Origin: Holacanthus passer
Lineage: Eukaryota; Chordata; Actinopteri; Pomacanthidae
Direction of reading: 5' to 3'
NCBI GenBank assembly: GCA_025331565.1
Contig: JAFREQ010000046.1
Span: 2,730,501-2,794,500 of the forward strand
Length of the DNA stretch: 64,000 nucleotides
Shown here: in pieces, positions 25,801-34,263 of the stretch
Layout of the letters: the number at the start of each line of letters is the position of its first letter
How positions within the stretch are numbered: position 1 is the stretch's first letter
Program-made: the position numbers and the translations under genes
The notes under the pieces: model-generated
What the model was told of the DNA's origin: nothing
Seen by the model: only the letters and a program-made list of their open reading frames with translations
Databases searched by the model: none

Positions 25801-28800
25801 GAGCTGCTTCGGCTGCATGCCTTGCACACAGCGCCCGGCTTCAGGCCCCCCGCTCACATGCTGCTCCTCACGCTACCTGATTATTCTGCTGCTGCTAATC
25901 AATATTCACAGGCTCTGGGCATGGGAACCCCTCTTGAGCTGTTGCTTAGTGTTTGGTCATTCACTTGAATAGTCTGTGCACATGGCTCACACATTACATG
26001 ATTTTGTAGAGGTGTGTTTACACAGGCCCTTGATGCTGCTGCTGCTGCTGCACTGATTTATGATTTGCAGCAACCGAACCAGTTGAGCTACTATTGATTG
26101 ATAAAGAAATGAAAACTAATGAAAACAAAAAAGACAAATCTAAATGAAAAATTAAAAAAAGATCATTTCATCCGCTCACAGTTGCGGCAGATCTGTAAGG
26201 CTGACATTATCACAACTAGTTACAGCTCACAATAGTTGCAACATATTTTAGTAGCTTATAATCTTCTGATGGGAAATAAGAAAATTGATCAATGAATCAA
26301 CTAATAAATACAAACTAAATTAAGGAAATCCACATGAGCCTACTATTGTTCTGTAAGAGGAAGTCCCATGTGTAATGTCATGAGTATACACGTGCTGTGT
26401 CTCACGAGAATTAAATGAATCATAACTAGCTTTAGTAAAGTTGATGATGTTTTTCTGTGATATAGTTCTAAATAATGTCATACCTCGATGTTCTTACTCG
26501 CGACGTTCTTCACAACAGCAGGAAACAGCTCCGATGAATTTTTCCCTTTGGCAATCAGCTGAGAACAAATCAAAAAGTAAAACAGTTTTATCCATCAACT
26601 GTGTCACTAATAACACACTCAACAGCTGAGAGAAGACAGAAACAATGCTGTGCAAAATGTGAATTCCCATGATGCACTCACCCCAACGATCCTTTTCATG
26701 GCCTCCAGTTTGAGCGACTCCTTGTTGCTCTCTAACATCTCTTTAAGGTCTTCATTCCTGGGGACAGAAAATGCTGTTACTTCCTCTTATTATGGTCAAC
26801 ATTAGAGAAGGCAAAGTGAGCACAGCCAGAATGACTTCACTAATCAGTTTGAAGAGTTAGAGCGTGAGCAAAGGTGCTGTGAACGCTCCATGTATGCAAC
26901 ATCTGTGTCACCTTCACAGATTAGAGGGTTCACATGCGAGGGGCCACACTGGCCCCTATAGACCAGACACTGTTTGAGCGATGGGGGCCAAAGTGTGATA
27001 GTATAAACTGACAATGCACCAACTTCTGCTAAAACCACCCTTCACTCACATGTGACAATGCTCATTCTTTGGCTAATGCGAACACATATGGTCATTGTAC
27101 AACTACACACTGCAGGTTGTTTGTTCCACACAGGGGCTAAACATTAGGAGACATCATGTCCAGATGGAAAACATAATGTGGGATAGAAATGCAGTCGATG
27201 CAAATATGCAAACAGACAAATATATTTTAGCCATGCTAGCTGTGAGACTCCAGGGATGGCAATGTTAAAAAAAATCTAAATTTAGATATGTCAAGTACTA
27301 ATTCTTGGAAACTAATGACATTCCCTTCAGTCTCAGCTGTACATTATATTTAGCGCTAATTAGCACATTAGCATGCTAAACTAAAATGGTGACAATGGTT
27401 ATTATTATTTCGTCACTGTTCTAAGTGAAATTGTCTTTATTCTTTATTTCAATATTTTCTTGTGTCTTCATTCAAAATCTATTCCTCTTGCAGGCTTAAA
27501 GTTGAACGGCTACACCATGGGCCATTATTTAAGTAATACATGTGCATTTGTTCCTGGATAGTATATATTTTGATGAACAATAATCTCAATTCAAGTTAAA
27601 TAATCTGCAACAACAATCTTAAAATTTTGTTATCAATCCCTTCCTAAACAAATAGCAGCACACCAAACCTTTAGAGAAAACTGACATTATTAAATATTAA
27701 AAACATGATTTTAAAGTTTGTTCGCTCTCATTTTTAAACAACAGTCAGTAAAGAGACACGGTTTCCACTTTTTCAAAAGTTTTACGTCATTTCCGTTTAG
27801 GGGTTCCTGTGGACAGACTCTGAAAACTTGAGCTGACCAACATTAAGAGGAAACAATAACCTGAACTAAAACTTACGTTGAAGATGTAAAAAACATAGTT
27901 TAGGGTAAGTCTCCATCAGAGTGCTGAGGGTGATCTTACTACAGTACCCGGCTTTGTGTGTCTCCTTGGGGCTACTTTTGGAGTGTGTGAGGGCCTGTTC
28001 TTCCTGACTGAGCTCAGTCTTCAGAGTGAGCTGTAAGTTCTCAGCAGACACCAGCGCCGTCCTCCAGGCTCCCACAGCTTCCGAGCGCAAAGAAGACAAA
28101 CCAACATCCATACCGGCTTTCAACCACGGCAGTCAAAAAAAAGAAAACAGTCCACTCAACAGCCGGTGCACTTGTTCTGTGAGTGTCAGCCGCCCACACA
28201 CCCGGCCGACTGTGTTTCAAGTAGCTCAGGAGTGAAACAGAGCCGTGGTAAGTCCTCTCCTTCAGGCTGTGTGCCCTGGCTTTATTTACAGTTGTCTCCT
28301 TGTCTTGTTCTTGTTCATAACTGTCAAAGCTAGAAAGATTGGAAAAACAGTGCAGGCTCCGCTGGCTTCGTGCCCGAATGACGGGCTTCTGCCTTCCTCT
28401 TCTCTTGGGCAAAAAAAAGTCACAAGATGCTCTGTCAGCTCGCTAATGGCAAGTCATAGTTATGCTTGAGGGTAGAAGTGGCTGCTCACTCGGGTAAGAC
28501 CCTCTCTCCTTCTGCTGTAGTCCACATTCCTTCTGAAATTACCTGTCGGTCAGCTGTGCTCGACTCCTTAAGTTGTTACTCCACTCTTTTTATACATATA
28601 AGTTTTCCATTAGAAACTAGGCTATCTCACCTTCTGGCTGTGTACGTGAGTCTGTCTCTGTGTGACTGCGGTCACTTCCCTCTAGGGGAAAAAGGAGGGC
28701 CTTATCTACACTGGTGGGTAAACACAGCTCTACTTTTCATCACCTCTACGGCACAATAATCGACTTTAGCTTGACACCACTGAGAACACATACCCTGCCA

Positions 28801-31800
28801 AGTATGGCTGACAGGGCCAACAGGACAGGCCCATATCAAAGATAACAGCACCAGGCTGAATGTCAGGAAATACCCTTTAAGAAGTGAATGGAGATGAAGG
28901 ATTTTGGAAGGTCCAAAATTTGCTTCCAACTCTTTCTTTGGAAGAAAATGACTGACACCACCTTTCACAAGCTAATAAATATATCATGCAAGCAATATTT
29001 TGACATGCCTGAAATGTTCCATTAGTGTATGTTGAAAAAGTAAGTTTTTGTACAACACAGTTCATGATACAAAGTTTAATTCTGTAAAAGATCTTTGGTT
29101 ACTGACTATTACCTGAGCTATATTTATGCAAGGTTGGACTGTTTTTCATGGGTTTTTATGCATGCAGCCTGATGACAGGTAGACAATTCAATATTATTGC
29201 TTAAACCTGCACAAAGGGAATTTACATCTCTTTAGCTGTTAACTGCTTCACTATGTTCACCAACTGGTCACTAACTTTGTCTATCTGCTGGTTCGTGCTG
29301 GGCAGGAAGTTTAAAGTGCCAGCAGTGACATCTAAAATATACCTAATCCAGGTTTTTGTTTTCTGAAGTTCAACATGCTAAATCACTGAATCAGAAATAC
29401 TTTAGTGCAAAAACAAGTGAAGATCTGTTGAAAAGATGCACCAAGTTAGCCCCAGCAGACACTGCATCGCTCTCAATCTCTCCACACATCAAACAGCTAA
29501 ATGTCTGCATCACTTCTGGCTGATTATGAGCTTTTCAAATCTTTTTCCCATCACTGCTGAGATTTATTATAATATCATTTACCCACGACAGTGTCTTAAT
29601 GAATATTTATCACAAATGTGCCACATGTGTATCCATCTCATTTAATGCCATGTTGTTATATGTGAAGACAAAACAAATTTGATTTGATGAATGATTTTGA
29701 ATGAATGAGTGAGAGAATGAAGGGATGTAGTCACATTTTTCCTAAAGAAAAACTGAGCTGTACTGTAGGACACATTTTAAATCAATGTATCAGGCTCAAA
29801 TAAAAATAAATACTCCCTCTACCTATTTGGTTGTTTTTCCAAAGTTACTCTCTGTAATTCACAAAAAAAAGTCAACACATGGTCCATTTAGTAGTTAATC
29901 TATTTTTCTAAGTATTTTAAGGACTCATCCATGTTGCATAAGATGATGTGATTAAATGTTCTTCATTCTTGACCTTGCAGACAGTAGTTGAGGAAACAAC
30001 CAGACTCTTTGCAACTTCTGCTAATTTAACACTAGAAGCTACAGCATTAAAAGACAAAAGGGGGCCATGGCAGAAGCAGTTTACATGGAATCAAACCTTT
30101 ATAACAGGCAGGTACTGAAAAGAACATACTGTGGCAAAAACTGTATGTTTATTTATGACAGAAAAGGAATATATATATTATATATTATGTTAAAAGGGGA
30201 AAATAAATGTAACTGTGGTTTGATGGAGCAAGCCAAGAAGCCTGGGAAAATATACAAGTTCTTATTAAAATATTTGGATCCACCTCTAGATGTTTGCCAA
30301 AGGGAAGGTTTGAGACCAGCACAGAAAGTCTGCAGTAATGGTGAGCAGTCAGGGAAAGGACTGTAAATAATAAGAAGTACATACAGAATCAATTTTCATG
30401 GATTGCGATACTGCAAAAAGGAGCTACTTAACACCACAACTCAACAAATTGCCAGTGACAACACACAAAAGATACCACCCATCTGGAGCCTGCAATCAAG
30501 ACTGCAAACCTTTCAGTGTTTCACATCATACATAACTCCCTCATCATTCAGTTTTTGCAGTGTTTCCGGGTTGAAATATGTCTGTTTTCTGTCTGGAGAA
30601 TGAAAGAGTCTATTAGTCAAATTTGCCCTGGACAGGATATTATTAACCAATGGGCCAACACAAACCAAGCTAATAACCCTCTTCTGAAAATAAAGTTAAA
30701 GATCAAACCACAAGTTTAATGCAGCTCAAACAAAACTGTTCACACAACAAATCCATAGAACCAATGCACTCAGCCACAGTGAAATGCCTCTTTAGTCACA
30801 GATAATAAATATGTCACATGTTTTCATGTCTGGTGAAGTAACGCCTGGCATAGAGCTTTCAGTCAGTACGAAGAGGCCTATAAGACTAGAGAACATTGCA
30901 GGAATGTTGCTGCGCCCTTCACATGTGACAAGCATTCAGCAAATTCAAGCAACAAAAGCACAACTATTGAAACAAGCTGGGGCCAACTTTAATTAACAAA
31001 TATGCAACATGCATACATGAGGAGGGCAAAGTGTGTGTGCTACACTAATATAAGACACTTGTACTGGCACAGCTTAGGATGCACAGGCCATAGCGTTGTG
31101 AATTGTGTCAGGCAGACATGTGCAAACAGAAGCATCATTCATGCCCTTGTGTTCTCTCTCTGGTCTTCCAGCTTGGCTTAGAGGTAGATAAACATATGAC
31201 CTAGTCCTGAGTAGATGGTCATGTGAGAGAGCTTAGAGATTCACTTTAGCATAGTAAGCAACATTTAGAACATTAGCAAAAGAATGACATCAAAATGACA
31301 GCAGAAATCCTGGTGCAGAGAATGCTCAAATCAAAATGGGAGGCTGCAGTTTAACCGGACACAAGCAGCAGTGAGACATAATTTCTTGTTGGAATAAATA
31401 CAAAAATGCTTATTTTGAGTACTAAAAATTGACCAAGCAGCTCAAATCTACACTTGTGGAGCTGGTTTGGTGTGTGCTTTGCTAACAAGCCACTCAGAGA
31501 GCATTAAAGCAGAGTAGCTAAGCAGCATAAACACTGATTTTACAAGTAAATTACAAAATGCAAAGGATGGTTACACTGATGGTTGGCTGCCCTCTAGTGG
31601 CAGGTTACTGAGATGAGACTGAAAACATGACCAAAACATGCTGACATCCAGTTTCAGTTTCATGCAGATGAAAGGTTGATTAAACATGTTTTTGACGAGC
31701 TAATGAGGAAGTTGACTGTGATGTGGAATTGGTATAAAACTCAGACACCTGCATGGTTACATCAGAAACTAATTAGCTGTACTGCGTTCAAAAGGATCTC

Positions 31801-32651
31801 ATGTCTTGACAAATTCTAGCAGTAATGTTTGCAGTTCATTTAACTACAGTATGATAAGGCATGTAGTGGTCAGCCCAATCCACCTGCAGACTGAGGTGTG
31901 CGTCATCATTTGTATATGGTATGTACAGACAAATTAAAGGAAAAAACCTGAACGAATGTTTTTCATGTTCTGTAAAAAAAAAAAAAAAAAAAAGCTGAGC
32001 AGGTCTAGTTGATTCTGATTTTGTATCAAGAATGCAAGAGGAAAAGATCTAAGTGAATTTAAAAGAGGGTTCATTGTTGGGGCACAGAGTCACAAAGACA
32101 CTCAACTGGTTTCAATAGGAACAGTGAATAAAGTGACCTCCTCATTCACATCTATGGGAAAGACATCAGTGAATAGGGTCAGAAATGTAAGAGCACACAT
32201 TTGGTAAAACAAGATAAACCTTTATTCGTCCCTCAGAGGGGGAATCTGATGCTTGTCCATTAGTGTGATTTATAAGGAAAAACAGGAAAGCAGGTCTTCC
32301 TCAGGAGATGATCAGACTGTCAGTAAAAGCAGTCAAATTACATAGAGAGTGAAATTATAGTAGGACTGTGATGCATAAACTCCTCATTACAAAGTGGGAC
32401 AAAAACCATTGGCACCGATCCACAGAGATGTGGGAAAAGAAATATCAGAAGAGTCATCCTTCACCAGGGAGGGCACTGCAAATCAGTACAAACATTTCTA
32501 TCCTGATGGGAGTGGTCTCCTCCAGGATGACAACCCCCCCATCACAGGGCATCAGAGGTCACTGAATCATAGGCTATAACCTTTGCAGTCACCGGGTATT
32601 AACCCAATGAAACACCTACGGGAGGTTTTGGACCAACGTGCTATACTCTCC

Positions 32652-32706
<55 letters not shown>

Positions 32707-33938
32707 CACTAAATGAGGTGATATCTTTTGGAAGAATGATGTTCATCATACAGTTTAAAGTTTGAAGTGTCATTTCTGCTAACTCTGAAGAAAATGTCAA
32801 CTGTGCACATTCGACAAAGCACTTCGAGCAATGATTACTCACTGAACTGGTTAAAGTATTGTTTACTTACTGACTAATCAGCTGTTGTTAGACTAAGTTC
32901 TTTTTTCTAAGACCTTTTCCAAGTTCTTCCTAACTTTGTATCGTCTTACTTGCAGACTACTACTGCAAACTGTATAAAAATGTATTCATGCATTAAGTTT
33001 CTATTATACTCATCATCCATACAACTATGGCCAGACTGTACGGGCTTACAAGGAACCATACATTTGTATAAGCCAGATTCAAAATGCAGCAAACACCCTT
33101 TTAAAGAATACTAAATAATAAAATAGCGGAAAAAAGAAAAGAAAACCTAGGACAACTTTCACAAGCAAAAGTTCAAGCAAAAATTCATAATTCGCTGACA
33201 AGAAATTACTATATAATACTGGAGATATCAGCATGAGTACAAATCAAATAGTCAATTTTCCAGGCTTCTGAGAGAAAGTTGGCAGATTTTAAACACATCA
33301 GTGTTACACAAATATTCATCTGAACACCAGAAATATTTCAGGGTTTTTTAGTCATTTCTTGGCTGATTGAATCTCTTAAATCAAAAGTGCAAAAGTTCAC
33401 TTTCCACTTCACCAAAATCACACACATTCAACTGTGCAGCTAAAGATCTTTGGCTTCAAGATAAACATGAATATTTCTGTAGCTTCAGACTGTTTGATGC
33501 AGCTGCTTAAACCTGCTCCACCTTGTAAATAGCAGCTTTATCTCAAAGGGCAAACACTGATAAACTGGCGTTAGATAGAAGAAAACAATAGGTATCAAAA
33601 ACTCATCTAGAACAAGGATGTTTTAATATTTTTGGTGTCGTGACAAACAGCTAACAGTCGCCATCACTGCCTCATGTTAGCTTGTTGCTGATGCAGATCT
33701 TCAGGTCAGCTACTCTGGATATTAGCAGCTCAAAGTTCACTACAACTGTCTAACTTCACCACAAATGAACCGTGTTGACGGGAGACGGAGCACAGAACGA
33801 GCCAGCTTACTTTTTGAAGTCGGTGCTGAAGAGACCGAAGGCGGCTCCGGAGCTGGAGGAGGTCGGGGTGCTCTCCTGACCCGCTTCCACCGCAGCCTCC
33901 GCTCCTCCTTGGTCGTTGTACAAGGCGCCCGTCGACAT
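7101..33938 (-). CDS. ap3b1: AP-3 complex subunit beta-1 (beta3A adaptin), C-terminal appendage exons missing from window
   Basis: This gene encodes the large beta subunit of the AP-3 adaptor coat, which sorts cargo from endosomes/TGN to lysosomes and lysosome-related organelles such as melanosomes; human loss causes Hermansky-Pudlak syndrome type 2 (established knowledge). I assembled 22 coding exons (2601 nt, 867 codons) by GT-AG boundaries and continuous phase. The start is ATG at 33938 and the product begins MSTGALYNDQ. Residues about 40-650 are the HEAT-like adaptin trunk, very close to mammalian beta3A (for example RVPIIVPIMMLAIKEA and QLIVPNEKSGALNKYA). Residues about 657-816 form an acidic Ser/Glu/Lys hinge, and LLDLD at 827-831 is the clathrin box. 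Human AP3B1 is 1094 aa, so roughly 230 residues of appendage must lie left of position 1. SCAMP1 and LHFPL2 next door favour AP3B1 over AP3B2. A teleost duplicate label (a or b) cannot be decided here. Confidence 0.97.
7205..9660. other. ap3b1 introns 21 and 20 (apart from exon 21)
   Basis: No further exon is seen. Mostly AT-rich unique sequence with purine-rich runs around 8640-8860. Nothing else is supported. Confidence 0.6.
8038..8086 (-). CDS. ap3b1: ap3b1 coding exon 21, clathrin box (residues 817-832)
   Basis: Short 49-nt exon reading VEEKSKKEVSLLDLDD. LLDLD is a type I clathrin box, at the same place as in human beta3A. The acceptor is TTTTCAG and the donor GTGAGT. Confidence 0.96.
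9661..9814 (-). CDS. ap3b1: ap3b1 coding exon 20, hinge (residues 765-816)
   Basis: It reads SDSDENGNGPVAQ, SSAESSSGSETDSEDDSDSD, then the basic end KKKSVAKSKPK. The acceptor is TTTCAG and the donor GTGACA. Confidence 0.92.
10848..10887. repeat. GT dinucleotide microsatellite
   Basis: A pure (GT)n run of about 40 bp in ap3b1 intron 19. Confidence 0.95.
11082..11210. repeat. Short inverted-repeat (MITE-like) element
   Basis: GTTTACATG at 11082-11090 is answered by its exact complement CATGTAAAC at 11141-11149, and a further CACGTAAACACC lies at 11201. The sequence between also folds (CCTGATCAGG). It looks like a small non-autonomous DNA element in ap3b1 intron 19. Confidence 0.5.
12059..12233 (-). 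CDS. ap3b1: ap3b1 coding exon 19, hinge (residues 707-764)
   Basis: It encodes ESGSESEDESSEESKTSS, then Ser/Lys/Glu repeats and a lysine-rich run KKKKKTKKVSQKK. Low complexity, but splice phase on both sides is exact (acceptor TGTACAG, donor GTACAG). Confidence 0.93.
12453..12603 (-). CDS. ap3b1: ap3b1 coding exon 18, start of acidic serine hinge (residues 657-706)
   Basis: It reads VKEWAPLVGKTKQSKSDKFY and then an acidic run ending in nine consecutive serines, encoded mostly by AGC triplets (12460-12486). Human hinge starts the same way (KEWTPAGKAKQ). In mammals hinge serines are phosphorylated. Confidence 0.95.
13112..13330 (+). repeat. Dispersed repeat, ATCGATTA-type family, both ends visible
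   Basis: It begins AGTGCTGCAAATAACGATTA and ends CAATTAATCAACTACGTGCT then GCAGC, i.e. GCTGCA near one end and its complement TGCAGC near the other. The middle carries the AATGAAAAGTCAGCAAATGG segment typical of the family. Confidence 0.55.
13403..13533 (-). CDS. ap3b1: ap3b1 coding exon 17 (residues 613-656)
   Basis: It reads DRDRFQLGTLSHSLNIKAAG and ends VRNVEVIEP, matching the trunk-hinge boundary of mammalian beta3A. Confidence 0.97.
13626..13922 (-). repeat. MITE-like repeat with CAGTG/CACTG ends
   Basis: The left end CAGTGGTAAATCC and right end CTTCCTCCATCACTG form a short inverted repeat. The inside is rich in AGTACTTTTACTT-type motifs. It is the same family as 46441-46912. Short TIRs starting CAGTG recall hAT elements (inference). 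Confidence 0.6.
14739..14925 (-). CDS. ap3b1: ap3b1 coding exon 16 (residues 551-612)
   Basis: It reads TKLLTQYILNLGKYDQ then RDRTRFIRQLIVPNEKSGAL. It ends PVLESSFK plus one base. This is the end of the helical trunk core. Confidence 0.98.
15816..15992 (-). CDS. ap3b1: ap3b1 coding exon 15 (residues 492-550)
   Basis: 59 codons starting VPMARASILWLMGEYCERVP and ending KLYLTNSKQ. It carries the classic adaptin segment KIAPDVLRKMAK. Confidence 0.98.
16141..16250 (-). CDS. ap3b1: ap3b1 coding exon 14 (residues 455-491)
   Basis: It reads ETVVAESVVVIKKLLQTQP and ends HMAKLFDNIT. The acceptor is TTTGCAG and the donor GTATGA. Confidence 0.97.
16370..16502 (-). CDS. ap3b1: ap3b1 coding exon 13 (residues 411-454)
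   Basis: It reads TYVKSQDKAFAAATIQAIG then TDTCLNGLVLLLSNRD. It ends with one base of the next codon before GTACAG. Confidence 0.97.
16630..16692 (-). CDS. ap3b1: ap3b1 coding exon 12 (residues 390-410)
   Basis: It reads LEILTNLANEANISTILREF. Whole codons at both ends; acceptor TTGTAG, donor GTTTGT. Confidence 0.97.
16795..16866 (-). CDS. ap3b1: ap3b1 coding exon 11 (residues 366-389)
   Basis: 24 codons, GMFEPFMKSFYVRSTD onward, ending HIKTLK. The donor is GTAAC. Confidence 0.97.
16955..17009 (-). CDS. ap3b1: ap3b1 coding exon 10 (residues 347-365)
   Basis: It reads EVQYIVLQNIATMSIQRK after the shared Arg. This is identical to mammalian beta3A over this stretch. Confidence 0.98.
17106..17203 (-). 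CDS. ap3b1: ap3b1 coding exon 9 (residues 315-346)
   Basis: It reads VVMAVAQLYWHLAPKHE then KSLVRLLRSH. The product ends in a split Arg codon completed by exon 10. Confidence 0.96.
17204..18627. other. ap3b1 introns 8 and 7 (apart from exon 8)
   Basis: Unremarkable sequence. I see no exon, RNA gene or clear repeat here. Confidence 0.5.
18024..18179 (-). CDS. ap3b1: ap3b1 coding exon 8 (residues 263-314)
   Basis: It carries the acidic insert DSDSEEKKEQ of the trunk and then MDPDHRLLLRNTKPLLQSRN. Human has an equivalent acidic stretch (ESDDDQKEK). Confidence 0.97.
18628..18810 (-). CDS. ap3b1: ap3b1 coding exon 7 (residues 202-262)
   Basis: 61 codons starting LVAGSVVMAFEEVCPDRIDL. It includes LVDVEEWGQVVIISMLTRYA and ends SPWKE. 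This is one of the most conserved parts of the trunk. Confidence 0.98.
18811..23120. other. ap3b1 intron 6, with CNE-like blocks
   Basis: A 4.3-kb intron. It holds CNE-like stretches at about 19240-19560, 20320-20560 and 20640-21200, poly-C runs at 19321-19330 and 20960-20967, and an ATCGATTA-type repeat near 21850-21960. No exon is seen on either strand. Confidence 0.55.
23121..23187 (-). CDS. ap3b1: ap3b1 coding exon 6 (residues 179-201)
   Basis: It reads SLDADQKEQLIEVIEKLL and ends KDKST. The acceptor is TTCAG and the donor GTAAGT. Confidence 0.97.
23470..23640 (-). repeat. Dispersed repeat, ATCGATTA-type family
   Basis: Contains ATTTTGATAGTTGATTAATT and, further on, a run resembling the fixed middle part of the family. 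Orientation opposite to the 13112 copy. Ends approximate. Confidence 0.45.
23736..23777. other. Perfect 16-bp inverted repeat (RNA hairpin) 20 nt inside ap3b1 intron 5
   Basis: GAGTCAGTCAAGTTAA (23736-23751) is the exact reverse complement of TTAACTTGACTGACTC (23762-23777), with a 10-nt loop. On the ap3b1 transcript it starts 20 nt after the exon 5 donor, close enough to affect splice-site access (inference). Confidence 0.9.
23798..23958 (-). CDS. ap3b1: ap3b1 coding exon 5 (residues 126-178)
   Basis: It starts at DPNQFIRASALRVLSSIRV and ends HAIQKLY plus two bases of the next codon. The donor GTGCAG lies 20 nt before a perfect 16-bp hairpin in the intron. Confidence 0.98.
24346..24441 (-). 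CDS. ap3b1: ap3b1 coding exon 4 (residues 94-125)
   Basis: 32 codons between CTGCAG and GTAAC. It reads LKKLVYVYLVRYAEEQQDLA and then SISTFQRALK, a trunk HEAT-like repeat. Confidence 0.97.
24442..26483. other. ap3b1 intron 3
   Basis: No exon seen. A GC-richer stretch at 25720-25970 stands out from AT-rich surroundings, followed by a short CTG run (26035-26050). Confidence 0.5.
26484..26558 (-). CDS. ap3b1: ap3b1 coding exon 3 (residues 69-93)
   Basis: 25 codons between CTCAG and GTATGA. It contains LIAKGKNSSELFPAVVKNVA, nearly identical to mammalian beta3A. Confidence 0.97.
26682..26757 (-). CDS. ap3b1: ap3b1 coding exon 2 (residues 43-68)
   Basis: The acceptor is CCCCAG and the donor GTGAGT. 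It reads NEDLKEMLESNKES then AMKRIVG, the first helix of the trunk. The phase joins exon 1 exactly. Confidence 0.96.
27220..27400 (-). repeat. GCTA-rich dispersed repeat
   Basis: AGCCATGCTAGCTGTGAGAC, GGATGGCAATG and GCTAATTAGCACATTAGCAT read as the complement of the 59370-59965 copy. Partial copy. Confidence 0.5.
27877..28111 (-). other. Unidentified ORF with splice donor in ap3b1 intron 1
   Basis: From ATG at 28111 (context GGTATGG) a frame of 78 codons runs to a consensus donor GTAAGT at 27876. It begins MDVGLSSLRSEAVGAWRTAL and later contains LQLTLKTELSQEEQ and KITLSTLMETYPKL. I do not recognise it. Its end phase does not fit ap3b1 exon 2 (one base left over, but exon 2 needs two), so it is not an in-frame alternative first exon. 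It may be a coding exon of a nested gene, or chance. A second open stretch lies just upstream on the same strand, 28408-28290 (RRGRQKPVIRARSQ). Confidence 0.25.
29220..29330 (+). repeat. Dispersed repeat sharing sequence with 51835-52070
   Basis: AACTGCTTCACTATGTTCAC and CTTTGTCTATCTGCTGGTTC are close to AATGCTCCACTTTGTTCACC and CTTTGTCTGTCTGCTGCTG in the second copy. Confidence 0.5.
32205..32345. repeat. Possible insertion nested inside the Tc1-type relic
   Basis: ATAAACCTTTATTCGTCCC and the following AGAGGGGGAA resemble the fish repeat tail ACTTTATTNATCCCNAGGGAAATT. It sits where Tc1 transposase sequence would be expected, so it may be a later insertion. Boundaries are approximate. Confidence 0.35.
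32650..32703. repeat. CAC/ATC trinucleotide microsatellite
   Basis: Several CAC units run into about twelve ATC units. It sits inside the Tc1 relic, apparently grown from its ancestral CCACCACCATCATC stretch. Confidence 0.9.
33811..33938 (-). CDS. ap3b1: ap3b1 coding exon 1 (residues 1-42)
   Basis: ATG at 33938-33936 is the first in-frame Met. The product begins MSTGALYNDQ, and the end GLFSTDFKK aligns with human GLFSSDLKK. The donor is GTAAGC, after two bases of codon 43. Confidence 0.93.
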
Positions 33939-34130
33939 GCTCAGCTTTTTAAAAAGTGCCCGATAAATAAACGTACGTTCTGACTCGTAAACTGCTCATA
34001 AACGTCAGGACGTGTCGGCGTAACTTAGCGTTTAAAGTTGCTGCAAAAGACAAACTTCTCCGAGATTTACAGCCAACTTTTCTCACGCAGAAGCGGAAGT
34101 GTGAGCTGGACAAGTTGGTGTCACATGACA
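33939..34130 (-). promoter_or_regulatory. ap3b1 5' UTR and proximal promoter
   Basis: The stretch upstream of the ap3b1 start is CpG-richer than its surroundings. It holds an ETS-type site CGGAAGTG (34094-34101) and an M-box-like GTCACATGAC (34120-34129). No TATA box is evident. The start site of transcription cannot be fixed from sequence alone. Confidence 0.5.
34120..34129. promoter_or_regulatory. M-box / CLEAR-like site near ap3b1 promoter
   Basis: GTCACATGAC contains TCACATGA, the M-box core bound by MITF/TFE bHLH-Zip factors. It lies 182 bp upstream of the ap3b1 ATG. A link with melanosome and lysosome gene control is inference. Confidence 0.4.
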
Positions 34131-34263
34131 GGGCTTCAGAGGCAGATTCACACAGATCTACAGCAACTAGAAGAGACTATGTACTAATTCTGAAGTGGTT
34201 CGTAAATAAGGTCTGGTCTAGAGCTTTTAGATCTATGGCAGAACCGCTGTATCGTACGTTATA

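Larger units (their letters stand above)
31924..32762 (+). mobile_element. Degenerate Tc1/mariner-type transposon
   Basis: The left end TACAGACAAATTAAAGG resembles the terminal inverted repeat of common teleost Tc1-like elements. Decayed transposase sequence follows on the plus strand: a segment around 32395-32580 (read as PLAPIHRDVG, SSFTREG, LLQDDN) and a C-terminal piece around 32590-32760 interrupted by an expanded CAC/ATC repeat. Stops and frameshifts break the frame, and no right terminal repeat is visible. The element is a dead relic in ap3b1 intron 1. Confidence 0.7.
26758..33810. other. ap3b1 intron 1
   Basis: The 7-kb first intron carries most of the mobile DNA inside the gene: a GCTA-rich dispersed repeat (27220-27400), an unidentified ORF with a strong donor (27877-28111), a second dispersed repeat (29220-29330) and a Tc1-type relic (31924-32762). 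The stretch 29330-31900 is AT-rich and shows nothing else I can name. Confidence 0.6.

Noticed and set aside
27877..28111. Intron 1 ORF as an in-frame alternative first exon of ap3b1
   Set aside because: It leaves one base over at its donor, whereas ap3b1 exon 2 needs two bases before it, so the frame would be lost.
30067..30366. 99-codon frame on the plus strand in ap3b1 intron 1
   Set aside because: No motif, no conserved family, and AT-rich codon content typical of chance frames.
32583..32765. Isoleucine- and methionine-run frames over the ATC repeat
   Set aside because: Translation of a microsatellite inside a dead transposon, not a protein.
7101..33938. AP3B2 as identity of the adaptin gene
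   Set aside because: AP3B2 is a neuronal paralogue elsewhere; the N-terminus, hinge and the scamp1-lhfpl2 neighbours fit AP3B1.
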